A stretch of 64,000 nucleotides of DNA, taken from Doryteuthis pealeii (lineage: Eukaryota > Mollusca > Cephalopoda > Myopsida > Loliginidae). The position numbers and the translations under genes were made by a program. Under the pieces are notes generated by a model. The model saw nothing but the letters and a program-made list of their open reading frames with translations. It did no database searches and had not been told where the DNA came from. Positions 32,140 through 42,020 of the stretch are shown here, piece after piece (position 1 is the first letter of the stretch; every line of letters begins with the position of its first letter). Location: contig CM042143.1 in the NCBI GenBank assembly GCA_023376005.1, positions 88,943,140 through 89,007,139 of the forward strand, in the 5' to 3' direction.

Positions 32140-33050
32140 TTTCTCTCCCCACTTTCTTTCTCTCTCCCCTTTGCTCTTCTCTCTTTCTCTCCCCTTTTCT
32201 CTTCTCTTACTCTCTATTTCCTTTTCTCTTCTTTCTTTCAACTTCTTTTTCCCTTTTCTATTCTCTCTCCCCTTTTTTCCCTTCTCTCTCTCTCTCCCTT
32301 TTTCTCTTTTCTCTCCTTTTTCTCTTCTCTCTCTTTTCTCTCTCTCTCTCCCTTTGCTCTTTCTCCCCTTTTCTCTTCTCTCTCTCTCTCCCTTTTTCTC
32401 TTCTCTTACTCTCTTTTTTCTCTTCTCTCTCTATATTTCCTTTTCTCTTCTTTCTTTCCCCCACTTCTCCCTCCCCTTTGCTCTACCTCTCCCTTTTTCT
32501 CTTCTTTCTCCCCTTTTCTCACTCCCCTTTTCTGTTCTCTCTCTCTCTCTTTTTGTCTCTCTCTCCCCTTTTCTCTGTTCTCTCTCTCTCCCATTTCTAT
32601 TTTTCTCTCCCCTTTCTTTCTTCCCTTTTCTGTTCTCTCTCTCTTCTCTTTTCTCTTCTCTACTGTCATCTTTCTCCACCCTTCTTCTCTCTTCCCTTTG
32701 CTCTCACCCCTTTTCTCTCCCTATTCCCTTTTCTCTTTTCTCTCTACCTTTTTTTTAAAATCTTTTCTCTCTCTTTTCCTTTTTCTCTTCTCCCCCTCCC
32801 CTTTTTTCTTCTCCTCCTCCTAATTTTTTCTCTTCACTTCTCTTCTCTTTTCCCTTTTCTGTTCTGTCTCTGTCTCTTTTCTTTCTCTCTGTCTCTTTTC
32901 TTTTTTCTCCCTCTTTTCTCTTCTTTCTCTCTCCTCTTTTCTCTTCTATCTCTCTCTTCTATCTCTATACCACCTTCTATTCTGTATCTCTCGTTCTCTC
33001 CCCTCTCTCTCTTCTCTCTCCCCTCTCTCTCTTCTCTCTCCCTCATCTTC
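32140..33050. repeat. 900-bp polypyrimidine (TCTC/CCTTTT) tract
   Basis: Almost only C and T on the plus strand. This yields a 367-codon Ser/Leu/Phe-rich ORF (32025-33128) and overlapping ORFs in every frame, which are composition artefacts. Confidence 0.95.
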
Positions 33051-33580
33051 ATGATAATACTGACTCCACTATTACATATTAGCAAAATGTTAGGAAGACC
33101 TAACAAAAATATAGTTGCTCCCCTTTGATCAGTAAGGGTCTGATGGGAACCTGGAAATGGGGTTTCCGCCATGTTACTTTTGGATTGGGGTTTGGACTGC
33201 ATGTACGCAGCTTACCACGTGCACAGCACAGTTGAGCTAGTTAAGTCACTTTTAGGGTAGAAGCATTCTCAACCCTGTGTTAAATAAAACCTTTTTAATT
33301 TTCCAACAACCTGGTCTTGCATTATCATTTCAGTCTTCTGTATTCTATCTGTATGTAAAAACATAACACAAAGTTAACTCTTTCGGTTGCTTTTTCTTTT
33401 TGCTGGTCATTTTCGTACAGTTTGATTTTTTCCAAACCGTACGGATAGTCCGTCTTTTTTTTTGCATTTATTTCTCTATGGCTGCCTATTTGTAAAATTT
33501 CTTTAATCTCAAATTGGATTGTCCTTTTTTTTTCATCGTTTGAGTCATAAAAATAAAAATAAAAATAAAATTATCATAAG
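33050..33580. other. Unassigned stretch
   Basis: Contains 'gttaaataaaacctttttaat' (33280) resembling a polyadenylation region; no element identified. Confidence 0.35.
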
Positions 33581-33775
33581 AGTAATTCTATGTCAAATCA
33601 TCCAGAAAAAAGTAAAATTGTCACCCACCCACTTCAATTTTTCTGAATTTTTTCCCAAGTGTGGATTATATTAAAGTTAGACAATCCCCAAAATTTGAGC
33701 TTCCAATTCCAAAAATTGGCAGAGTTATGTCAATTTTTGGCGTTAAATAACCCATAAGGAGTTGATATGCCATTA
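33580..33775 (+). mobile_element. Solo arm of foldback F1 joined to a retroposon tail
   Basis: 'caaatcatccagaaaaaagt' through 'caattccaaaaattggcagag' matches the F1 left arm, then passes at about 33739 into 'ggcgttaaataacccataagg', the tail type shared by R1 and LINE 3' ends. Confidence 0.7.
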
Positions 33776-33992
33776 ATCCAAACTTAACTGGAAACTGAAT
33801 TTCCAAGGAAAGGTTGCATCCAGCATTCGAAGGCAGATGGGATTGATTACTGACGTCTCCTTGGATAATGTCTTCTTTCGTTTTTTTTAATCATCTCACT
33901 CCCACAATGTCTTTTGTGTTTGCATCACCAATTTATGATAGATAGATCATTTCATTTATCAACAACATGGCCAAAGCAATCAAATCAAAGAT

Positions 33993-33997
<5 letters not shown>

Positions 33998-34035
<38 letters not shown>
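33998..34035. repeat. (CT)n microsatellite
   Basis: About 18 CT units. Confidence 0.95.
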
Positions 34036-34036
<1 letters not shown>

Positions 34037-34087
34037 ATTGTTACTATGCATTCCATTAGTTACAAAATAACTTTAACCCTTTCAATT

Positions 34088-34680
34088 CATAAACCTGATA
34101 TTAGCTCAGTTGTTAGAGCATTGGCCTAGGAACCACAAGGATCCTGGTTTGATACCACGCCTTGCTAACTCAACACATGAGTAGCACAGCTTGGATATGC
34201 GCATCAAAGTGGGGAGCTGATGGTAAATGTGGCAATTCACCTCAGCCACACATGCAATCTCTCTAGTTCAGCGCTAGTGAAAAGGGGGTAGACTGCCTGT
34301 TGGAATATTTTTTTATATAAGGTGTGCTGGAATCCACTACTTAAACTTATAGACTCTGCATGGATACGTCGATTAAAGCCAACCAACATCTTGAATACAT
34401 GGTTAGTTAACTACTGAATCAACGATCTTGAAAGCTGTTCATTTGCATGGACGAACGGACCTGTAACCAAGGACTCTGCTCAACCAAAGGATTCTACCCA
34501 ACACTAAGTAACATCAAGGAACAACCAAAGGATTCTTCACAAAGGATCAGCCTCTGCTTAACACAAGGGATCTCCACTGTAAAGTGCTCTCACTTGAAGC
34601 CTAAAAATGGCCACAAAAATTATAACACTCACTCGCTGTCCGGCTGATACCAACAATAGGTCACTCTGACTACTTTACTT
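34088..34680 (+). mobile_element. S2 SINE split by a solo LTR
   Basis: S2 head and body (34088-34297, 'tagctcagttgttagagc', 'gatagact' region) resume at 34628 with 'ctcgctgtccggctgatacc'. The interruption is exactly the LTR at 34298-34627. Confidence 0.8.
34298..34627 (+). mobile_element. Solo LTR (family LTR-A)
   Basis: Begins TGTTGGAATATTT and ends ATAACA, 330 bp. Related in inverse to 56119-56399 at both ends ('aacaaccaaaggattctt', 'tagactctgcatgg'). The 5-bp flanks CTGCC/CTCAC are an imperfect duplication, plausible given the S2 consensus 'ctccc'. No internal retroelement coding nearby. ORF 34447-34647 is incidental. Confidence 0.75.
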
Positions 34681-34995
34681 TATTTTACTATTATTCTATA
34701 CACAATGATATCAGATACTGATGATAAAATATTTAATATAGTGACTATTTGCTGTTTTACTTTAATGAATGGACAGGATAGTCTACACAATTTCCCCCTA
34801 TGGTTGTACCAAGTTTTCAAGTATTAATACATAGATTATGAATCGTATCCCTCATAAATATAATGATGTCATATCTACTGCTGCTGATTTTCGGAGCAAT
34901 GAGATCTAAGAATTGCAACACCGATGGAAGAAGTGTGTCGACCACAAGGGGGGGACTATGTTGAAAAATAAACCTCATTTGGTCAAATTCAACTA
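34680..34995. other. Unassigned AT-rich stretch
   Basis: Nothing recognised. Confidence 0.4.
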
Positions 34996-34996
34996 G

Positions 34997-36225
34997 TTTA
35001 AAAAGAAAATTGAGTAAAATTTTCAGTAATCATCAAGAATGAATAAAACAATGTCTTCAGCATAAAATAACCCAACAAGGGTTGGAGTTTATGGCATGTC
35101 AACCCTTGTTGGGTTATTTTATGCTGAAGACATTTTGTTTTATATATATACATATTTTGTATATATGATAAAATATATTTTTTATATATATGATAAAAAG
35201 GGTTGTGTGATTGCCATAAGGGCAATAGTGTTGGGACAATCATATAGGTGCTAGGGCTTGACTTGACTAGCCAATTGATCAGGGGGGACCTCTCTAGCTG
35301 CCCGTCTAGCCTAAGGGCCAAAGTGGAGATGCATGTCATGGACTACTCAGCCACCAGGATTCCGTCCTTAAGCATCATGGGTTGTCACCCACGGGCAACA
35401 GGTGACCCCATTGGAGGGCTTCCTACCCCTCTGCAGAGGTGCAGTGAGTGTATTTATCAACCCATGAAATTCTCAGCCAACTGTCCTATATAATAACATC
35501 ACTTACAATTTTTTTTTTTTTTATAAATAGTTAATTTAAATTCAAAACCAATGATGCCAGGGACATTAGTGGGAGTGCCTGACTGGGTAATGTGATATTT
35601 TGCTACCAGATGATTTTCTTTTTAAACCTGTTTCTTAGAAATAACCTAGCCACAACAATGTGGTTTTCATGCCAGGAACTCCTTTATGTTGACCTACTAT
35701 AAAAGGCTTATGAAATAACCCCTGTGCTACAATGATGGGGTTGCTCTATCAGCTGGGGCTGTAAAATACACTGACCGCACCTCTGCAGAGGGGTAGGAAG
35801 CTCCCCAATGGGATCACCTGTTGCCCGTGGGTGGCAACCCATGATGCTTAAGGACGGAATTCTGGTGGCTGAGTAGTCCATGACATGCAACTCCACTTTG
35901 GCCTTTAGGCTAGATGGGCAGTCAGAGAAGCCCCCTCTGATCAATTAGCTATTCAAGTCAAGCCCTAGCACCTATATGATTGTCCCAACCCTATTGCCCT
36001 TATGGCAATCCCACAACCCTTTTTATCATATATATAAAAAATATATTTTATCATATATACAAAATATGTATATATATAAAACAACGTGTTTGGCATAAAA
36101 TAACCCAACAAGGGTTGACATGCCATACACTCCAGCCCTTGGATTATTTTATGCTGAAGACATTGTTTTATTCATGGTTACTGAAAATTTTACTCAATTT
36201 TCTTTTTAGACACATTTTTTGATAA
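34997..36225. repeat. 1.2-kb palindrome of R1 composites
   Basis: Arms of about 460 bp (34997-35455 and 35765-36225) match closely in inverse, including a shared internal palindromic 'atatgataaaatatattttt' segment. Each arm is an R1 copy (R1a + truncated R1b). The 310-bp spacer (35456-35764) is unassigned. Independent insertions would not share the same internal truncation, so this is an inverted duplication. Confidence 0.85.
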
Positions 36226-36425
36226 CTCATTTTCTTCTATTTAATCCATAAATGTGACCATAACAGGTACTACCACTCCAGAATTGGAACTTTACCACTA
36301 GATGCAGTTTAACGTCATACCCAGGACACTAAGACCCTCAGCCACCACCTTCTAGCACATATATGCTAAAAAAGGTTGGGGCTTGCCATAAGGGAAATAG
36401 GGCTGGGACAATCATATAGGTACTA
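36226..36425 (-). mobile_element. R1b continuation
   Basis: 'aatccataaatgtgaccataa' through 'ccaccttctagcacatatatg' and 'catataggtactagg'. Confidence 0.65.
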
Positions 36426-36716
36426 GGAAGCGCGTGGTGTAATGGTTAAAGCCATGGGAAATGGACTCGTCGCCCCGAGTTCAAATTCCTGGATGTGGTA
36501 AATGCATTTCACTTAGCGCTAATACCCTTGGGAAAGGTATGAATCCTACTCTCCCGCCAGCTATGGGCAAATAGTAGGGCAGACTGGGCTCTTTAACCAT
36601 GGTTAGGCAACCGATCTAGGAGAAGGAAAACTCTGAATTCAAACCTGCTGAACTCCGCTTAAGAAATTGACCTTGTGTCATATCCTGCATGTGCGGAGGG
36701 GTTGGTAAATATATAT
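36425..36716 (+). mobile_element. S1 SINE, full-length reference copy
   Basis: Head 'GCGTGGTGTAATGGTTAAAGCC' (A box) and 'GAGTTCAAATTCCTGG' (B box), body with 'gggcagactgggctc', 3' end 'tcatatcctgcatgtgcgg' and 'ggttggtaaatatata'. About 290 bp. Confidence 0.85.
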
Positions 36717-36949
36717 AGGTACTAGGGCTTGACGTGAACAGCCAATTGTTTTCTGCCCACCTATCTAGCCTGTCTTCAACAGGGATGACTTTGGCATCAA
36801 CGTTGATATGCCATTAAACAAAGAAACCAACCAAATCTGCTGTATATACTAGTAAAGTACCTGTCATTAATTGGGTTAAAATGATATACAAAAACACATT
36901 TTTTCAGTTGAAGATATTCTGGCAACAGTATATATTTACCTAGCCTTCA

Positions 36950-37235
36950 GGCCCTGTGTCTAGTAGCTTGGGCCATTGGACTGTAAGATATGTAATATCA
37001 GCATGATTCCAGGGAGCCATCCTTCCAAGCAACACCTGCTCCCTTGATTTATAGGGGAAGGGCTGGGTTTATTGCCCAGTACCTGAGACGCCTCAGAAGA
37101 GAAATGCTGAGGTGATTCACACAATGTTTAAACACTAGCCATGCATGAACTCCTGTTTGTGTGAGGTTCCCTACTATAATGATTCTTGTGTTCGACTGAC
37201 ATGGGGGGGGTGTTTGTAAATACTTACAAAAATAC
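36950..37235 (+). mobile_element. S3 SINE
   Basis: 'tgtgtctagtagcttgggcc' ... 'aagggctgggtttattgccc' ... 'gttccctactataatgattc'; counterpart of 11466-11745. Confidence 0.55.
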
Positions 37236-37359
37236 ATTTTTGGAAACAAAAATTAATTCTATTTGCTTTCTGTATCACATTAGGCATACACATGCCAAGT
37301 TTTATAAAGACTGACCTAGGAGGCATCTATAAATAAAAAGTAAGCAAGAAAATGAAGTG

Positions 37360-37362
<3 letters not shown>

Positions 37363-37392
<30 letters not shown>
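37363..37392. repeat. (TA)n microsatellite
   Basis: TA units preceding the hammerhead element; another tract at 37622-37652. Confidence 0.9.
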
Positions 37393-37397
<5 letters not shown>

Positions 37398-37440
37398 TTA
37401 TTTTTTCTACTTCTCTCTCGATGAGTCCGGATTAAAAACA

Positions 37441-37488
37441 AGCTCTGATGATGATTTTTATAAATCGAAATATTGTTCAATATTAGCT
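37441..37488 (+). ncRNA. Hammerhead-like ribozyme with all three stems
   Basis: Stem I AGCT (37441-37444)/AGCT (37485-37488). Core CTGATGA 37445-37451, extra T, stem II GATTT/AAATC with a 4-nt loop, GAAA 37467-37470, stem III ATATTG/CAATAT with TT loop, H17 = T37484. The best-formed stem III in the window. Confidence 0.8.
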
Positions 37489-37617
37489 ATGAATATGATA
37501 TGAAATATTTTCATTTTAACAGCATTGTGTGTTTTCATATCCTTTTATCTATATATATACATATATATTTAAACATATATGAAAACTGTTGTTATGGGTC
37601 CAATAAGAGAAAATTGA

Positions 37618-37652
<35 letters not shown>

Positions 37653-37654
<2 letters not shown>

Positions 37655-38733
37655 CACGCTATGCATTTAAATAAATAACCCTTAGAGTCACATTCATTAG
37701 CAGTCAATTTTCACTGGTGGGACAAAATCCCTTAAGACACCGTTTTGCTCCTCTTCATTGCCTGCCCCTAAATTCCTTCTTTCCACATTAGACGTCATTC
37801 AATAAAATGACATAGATTCCATCTCTGTCCACTTAGTCTCTATTCGGAAGGTAAAGTCTATTTGAGTTATCTTTAATTAGATTCTTCGTTATTCACTTCT
37901 TAACTTAAAGTCATTTCTTCTTTACTGACCCTTAATTAATCTATTCGGAAGGTAAAGTCTATTTGAGTTATCTTATAATTAGATTCTTCGTTATTCACTT
38001 CTTAACTTAAAGTCATTTCTTCTTTACTGACCCTTAATTAATCTATTCGGAAGGTAAAGTCTATTTGAGTTATCTTATAATTAGATTCTTCGTTATTCAC
38101 TTCTTAACTTAAAGTCATTTCTTCTTTACTGACCCTTAATTAATCTATTCGGAAGGTAAAGTCTATTTGAGTTATCTTATAATTAGATTCTTCGTTATTC
38201 ACTTCTTAACTTAAAGTCATTTCTTCTTTACTGACCCTTAATTAATACCTTTTTTCTCTGGACTAATCAGTGTTTATTTATCGAAAGTACATTACTTCTT
38301 GTGATGAATTTCTCCTGTCTGTACCATTTCTTCTACTCCTTCATGTTAATGTGAAACCCCTGTTAGCTCAGTAACTCACTAATTTAATTCTTCCCCATTT
38401 TGTGTCTTGTATTTAGGGATTAAGACAATATTATATCAGACATTTTTTGCTACCTTTTAACGGTTTAACTTAGGTTATGTGGCCTAGCTTCTTGTCATTG
38501 TTTTATTTAACTGTTAGCATTTAAAAGAGTTAATTTGCTGTTTGTTTCTTCTTCTTGTTATCCCAAGTTTATTTTACGTTTCAGCTTTTTACACATTCGT
38601 ATGGTGAATAAATCTGTCTTGTAGCCATGGTATTTTGTCAGAGTCTTCATTGTTCGAGGGAGTTTACCTTCACGCAATTAGACACAGTGCCTATGCCTTC
38701 AGAAGGACAAAGGCTGAGTAAAGTGGAGGCATG

Positions 38734-38735
<2 letters not shown>
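37653..38735. mobile_element. LTR-like unit with internal tandem repeats
   Basis: From 'tgtcacgctatgc' (37653) to before the TA tract at 38735. Holds four 102-bp repeats (37840-38247), then AT-rich sequence with 'gtgaataaatctgtcttgtagcc' (38602) resembling a polyadenylation region. I call it LTR-like by composition and TG start only; the 3' CA end and target duplication were not found. Confidence 0.35.
37840..38247. repeat. 102-bp tandem repeat, four copies
   Basis: 'ctattcggaaggtaaagtct' starts at 37840, 37941, 38043 and 38145. Copies are nearly identical (the first has a 1-bp deletion), implying recent expansion. Confidence 0.95.

Positions 38736-38773
<38 letters not shown>
38735..38773. 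repeat. (TA)n microsatellite
   Basis: About 18 TA units. Confidence 0.9.
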
Positions 38774-38775
<2 letters not shown>

Positions 38776-38859
38776 TAAAAGGGAATGGTTTAAAACAGAC
38801 TGACGTGAATCTTCAGTGTATTTGTTGGTCCTCTATCTTTCTACAATATAGAGGTGAAC

Positions 38860-39010
38860 AGTGGTAGTACCTGTTAGGGTCCCATGTATGGGTTAAATAG
38901 AAAAACATGAGTTTAAAAAAATCTGTTTAAAAAATTGAGTACCCATCAAGAATGAATAAAACAAAATGTCATTGGCATAAAATGACCAAATATATTGTCT
39001 TGTCATAACA
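38860..39010 (+). mobile_element. R1b 3' fragment
   Basis: 'gtggtagtacctgttagggtc' to 'ggcataaaatgacc'; then (CA)n at 39020-39066 and (TA)n. Confidence 0.7.
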
Positions 39011-39089
39011 TCCAACCAACAACACACACACACACACACACACGCACACACACACACACACACACATAATATATATATATATATATATA

Positions 39090-39205
39090 ATGAAAAAACT
39101 AGGTTTTCAGAGGATGATTTTATTATAGTTAGAAGTATTAGCCAATATTAAATGTTTCGTTTTTTTATATTAAACCATCATCAGGGCAATATTAATATGG
39201 AATTA
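39090..39205 (-). mobile_element. Penelope-like terminus with hammerhead
   Basis: Minus strand 'gccCTGATGATGGTTTAAT' followed by GAAAC and 'atcatcctctgaaaacctag'. Fragment only. Confidence 0.45.
39141..39187 (-). ncRNA. Hammerhead-like motif
   Basis: Minus: stem I GCC/GGC, core CTGATGA (39184-39178), stem II GTTT/AAAC, GAAA, stem III with one mismatch. Moderate support. Confidence 0.5.
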
Positions 39206-39209
39206 TAGG

Positions 39210-39665
39210 ATGAGAAACCACCTCCGATCAATCGACTAGTCACATCAAGCCCTAGCACCTATATGATTGTCCCAACCCTATTTGCCCTTACGGCAAGCTC
39301 CAACCCTTTTTATCATAAATGTGCTAGAAGACAGTGGCTGAAGGTTTAATATCCTGGGTACGATGTTAAACTCTATATGATGGTGAAGTTCCAATTCTGG
39401 AACTCTGGGGAATGTGGAGTACCCTTTTATCACCATTACTCCCAGGTCCACCCTGACTCAGAGTGGTAGTACCTGTTAGGGTCTATCTATGGGTTAAATA
39501 GATTTAAAAATAAGTTTTAAAAAATTGTTTTAAAAAACTGAGTTTGAAAAAAAAAATGAATACCCATCAAGAATGAATAAAACAAAATAATATCTTCGGC
39601 ATAAAATAACCCAACAAGGATGGACATGCCGCAATACCAACCAACCAACCAACCAACCAACCAAC
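39210..39665 (+). mobile_element. R1 retroposon
   Basis: From 'caatcgactagtcacatcaag' (late R1a) through the complete R1b to a (CCAA)n tail at 39637-39665. Confidence 0.8.
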
Positions 39666-39667
39666 CA

Positions 39668-39810
39668 GCACATTAGCCACTATGCACCTGCCAGTCACAT
39701 AAAACTAATTAATAACATTTGTCTGAAAGTGAATGTAATAGCATGACAGGAGTTTGAACTCGATTACTATGATGTCCCAGTCGAACACATTAGCCACTAC
39801 ACACCTTCTA
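39668..39810 (-). mobile_element. S4 tRNA-like SINE heads, two copies
   Basis: Minus: 'AGTGGCTAATGTGTTCGACTGG' (A-box region) and 'GAGTTCAAACTCCTG' (B box); a second, partial head at 39668-39700. A relative lies at 48590-48690. Confidence 0.55.
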
Positions 39811-39992
39811 GTGACATAAAACTAATTATCAATTCACTTATAATAAAACCAATTGTATTAATTCAAATAATTATTACTGCTTCATTGTTTTTTATCTCTT
39901 TTGTTACAGTTGGGGAGTAATTATCTTAATATTTATCCGCACAGCAATTGTAATTATCAAATTAATCAGCATATTAATACTCTTAAGTCTCC

Positions 39993-40064
39993 TCCCATAT
40001 GGTCTAGTGGTTAGGATACCTGGCTTTCATCCAGGCAGCCCGGGTTCAATTCACAGTGTGGGAA
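39993..40064 (+). tRNA. tRNA-Glu(TTC), possibly decaying
   Basis: 72 nt. Acceptor TCCCATA/TGTGGGA pairs (one G-U). The D-arm 'GGTCTAGTGGTTAGGAT' matches metazoan tRNA-Glu. Anticodon stem CCTGG/CCAGG with loop CTTTCAT gives anticodon TTC. The T-arm keeps TTCAATT but its stem CCGGG/CACAG has two mismatches, so it may be a pseudogene. A T5 pol III terminator follows at about 40071. Not inside a SINE; the flanks carry no S-family body. Would decode GAA. Confidence 0.75.
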
Positions 40065-40154
40065 TGTATATTTTTATGCTTTATTTTAGGGCATCCTATT
40101 GTGTTACAAGGTCAGAAATAAGTAGTACTTATTGAGGATATATTTATAACACAA

Positions 40155-40412
40155 TAGTAAGTAAAAGTCGTCAGGGTGGCCTAATGTCGGTATCAACCAA
40201 ACAGCGAGGGAGTCTATCCCCTTTTCACTAGCGCTAGACCAAGGATATTATTTTAGCATCTGAGGTGGAGCACCAAACCTACCAACAGTTCTTACTTTAC
40301 TGCACAGATCCCTGTGCTACTCATACGCGGAGTTGGTGAGGGTGGGGTATCGAACCAAGAACCTTGTGGTTTCTAGCCGAACACTCTACCGACTGAGCTA
40401 ACGTGGCACTAT
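40155..40412 (-). mobile_element. S2 SINE
   Basis: Minus: 'TTAGCTCAGTCGGTAGAGTG' head, 'GGTTCGATACC' B box, body to 'ttggttgataccgacattagg'. Confidence 0.8.
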
Positions 40413-40465
40413 ATTATGACACAATAGTAATTATTTTAAAAGATAGTTTGCTAGCTATCATTCAA

Positions 40466-40690
40466 GGATTTATTTCAGCATCTGAGGTGGAGCACCAAAC
40501 CTACCAACAGTTCCTTACTTTACTGCACAGATCCCTGTGCTACTCATACGCTTAGTTGGTGAGGGCGTGTATCGAACCAAGAACCTTGTGGTTTCTAGCT
40601 GAACGCTCTACCGACTGAGCTAACGTGGCGCTATATGACACAATAGTAATTATTTTAAAAGATAGTTTGCTAGCTATCATTCTATTGGTT
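40466..40690 (-). mobile_element. Tandemly duplicated S2 3'-truncated copy
   Basis: Repeats 40235-40465 nearly base for base, including non-SINE flank 'atagtttgctagctatcatt' (40445 and 40668), so it is a local tandem duplication of about 230 bp and not a new insertion. Confidence 0.85.
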
Positions 40691-40771
40691 GGCATTTTGT
40701 TGTTTCAATTATATAATAAATAAATGTAAAATAAAAACAATCTTTTAAAAAACATAATCCATTTGTTGATC

Positions 40772-40775
<4 letters not shown>

Positions 40776-40830
<55 letters not shown>
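40776..40830. repeat. (TA)n microsatellite
   Basis: Interrupted once at about 40805. Confidence 0.9.
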
Positions 40831-40959
40831 AAGATTTTTTTGTTTGTTTTTATAGTGTGGTAGTAGCATTATTTATAAATGTAATATGATATATTTTTTT
40901 TTCTTTTTTTGAAGGCAAAATAATGCAGATTCATGTTGAAAAACATATTTATTCTTGTG

Positions 40960-40994
40960 CTCTTAATTTTCGGATTAAATCCATCTTCAGAGAG
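40960..40994 (-). ncRNA. Hammerhead-like ribozyme
   Basis: Minus: stem I CTCT/AGAG, core CTGAAGA (40990-40984), extra T, stem II GGAT/ATCC with a 3-nt loop, GAAA, palindromic stem III AATT, H17 = A40964. Confidence 0.7.
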
Positions 40995-41168
40995 TTCATT
41001 ATAGAGTTGAAAATATTCCATCTGTGTTTTTTAAAGTCAACTTGGTTCTAATTATGTTGAGCTTGATGGAGATTTGAAATTTGGAAGATGATCGTAAGCT
41101 TCCGTTAAGATTTCAAATTCGGTAGAGATCGTGCAGTTCCGTTAAAACCCGTGAGTTGTAGATTGCGG

Positions 41169-41301
41169 GAGGTTTGAAATCATTTAAGATATATTTTTTT
41201 TTTCTTTTAAATTAAAAGAAAAAAAAAAAATTCCTTATAAAAACAATTAAAGAAAATAAATTTAAAAGAAAAAAAAAAATATCTTAAATGATTTCAAACT
41301 T
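41169..41301. repeat. Short foldback
   Basis: 'gtttgaaatcatttaagata' at 41169 returns inverted at 41282-41301 with A/T-rich inner arms. Confidence 0.8.
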
Positions 41302-41600
41302 CCCGGGACTTCAGCAGGATAGTTAGAAACTATACTGTTTCGGCCACGATACAGCACCGAGAAATTCCTGCGAAATTAACCTGTCAATGATACTGTGACG
41401 TCTCTACCATATGAGGCAAGGGAGGTGCTGAGTGAATAATAACAAACAAATCCGGGGCCTTATGCTCTTCGGCGAAGTTTCTAACTATCCTGCTGAAGTC
41501 CTGGTTTCGATTTCTGTCGGAGGGAAATCGTTAGTATATATTGCTGATGAGACTTAATAAAGTTGAAACAATCTGTACGATATTCTACACACCGAGAAAT
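41302..41600 (+). mobile_element. SINE-hammerhead element, copy 3
   Basis: A reversed copy of the head ('gacttcagcaggatagttag', 41308) faces the sense head 'ctaactatcctgctgaagtc' (41483). B-box-like 'GGTTTCGATTTC' (41502) follows, then the hammerhead at 41538-41583. Different primary sequence from copies 2 and 5, so a separate family with the same architecture. Confidence 0.65.
41538..41583 (+). ncRNA. Hammerhead ribozyme, canonical core
   Basis: Stem I ATATTG (41538-41543)/CGATAT (41578-41583), 6 pairs with one G-U. Core CTGATGA 41544-41550, stem II GACTT/AAGTT with AATA loop, GAAA 41565-41568, stem III ACA/TGT with a 3-nt loop, A17 at 41577. No extra base. Confidence 0.85.
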
Positions 41601-41751
41601 TCTTTGCGAAATTCACTTGTCATTATTATCGTCTATAGTTATCAAATTTATGCGATATTCGCATTGTAATTGCCTTCAAGCAAAAATATAAATATTAATA
41701 TATATACTTTATCCAACAATGCTTCTAAAAAATAAACAAACATCCAAAAAT

Positions 41752-41752
<1 letters not shown>

Positions 41753-41792
<40 letters not shown>

Positions 41793-41800
41793 TATATATA
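41753..41800. repeat. (TA)n microsatellite
   Basis: About 22 TA units, one interruption. Confidence 0.9.
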
Positions 41801-41944
41801 TAAGTAAAAAGTAAGGAAATGAATCCAACGGTATAAGTATAGATAAAAGTATATGAAAACACACAATTTTCATTTTAACAGCATTATGTGTTTTCATATC
41901 CTTTTATCTATACTTATATATTATATTTTTTTTCTTTTCCCAAC

Positions 41945-42020
41945 ATATCTTTAACCAGAAGGTGTTGCAAGATGAGAACAGTTGTAGAAATAAGGAACAC
42001 GAGTATCAATATATAGATCA
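41945..42020 (-). mobile_element. Helitron H1 5' fragment
   Basis: Reversed 'ggttcttgcaacacc'-type block: 'aaggtgttgcaagatgagaac' and 'aaggaacacgagtatcaatat'. Confidence 0.6.

Noticed and set aside
32025..33128. 367-codon ORF rich in Ser/Leu/Phe
   Set aside because: Arises from a 900-bp C/T-only tract; all frames are open there and no domain or start context supports a protein.
35248..35493. Recurrent 'MDCSATR...SLSI' ORFs (also 8458, 9009, 10370, 35708)
   Set aside because: They are the antisense reading of the R1a repeat; copies differ by frameshifts and show no codon-level conservation.
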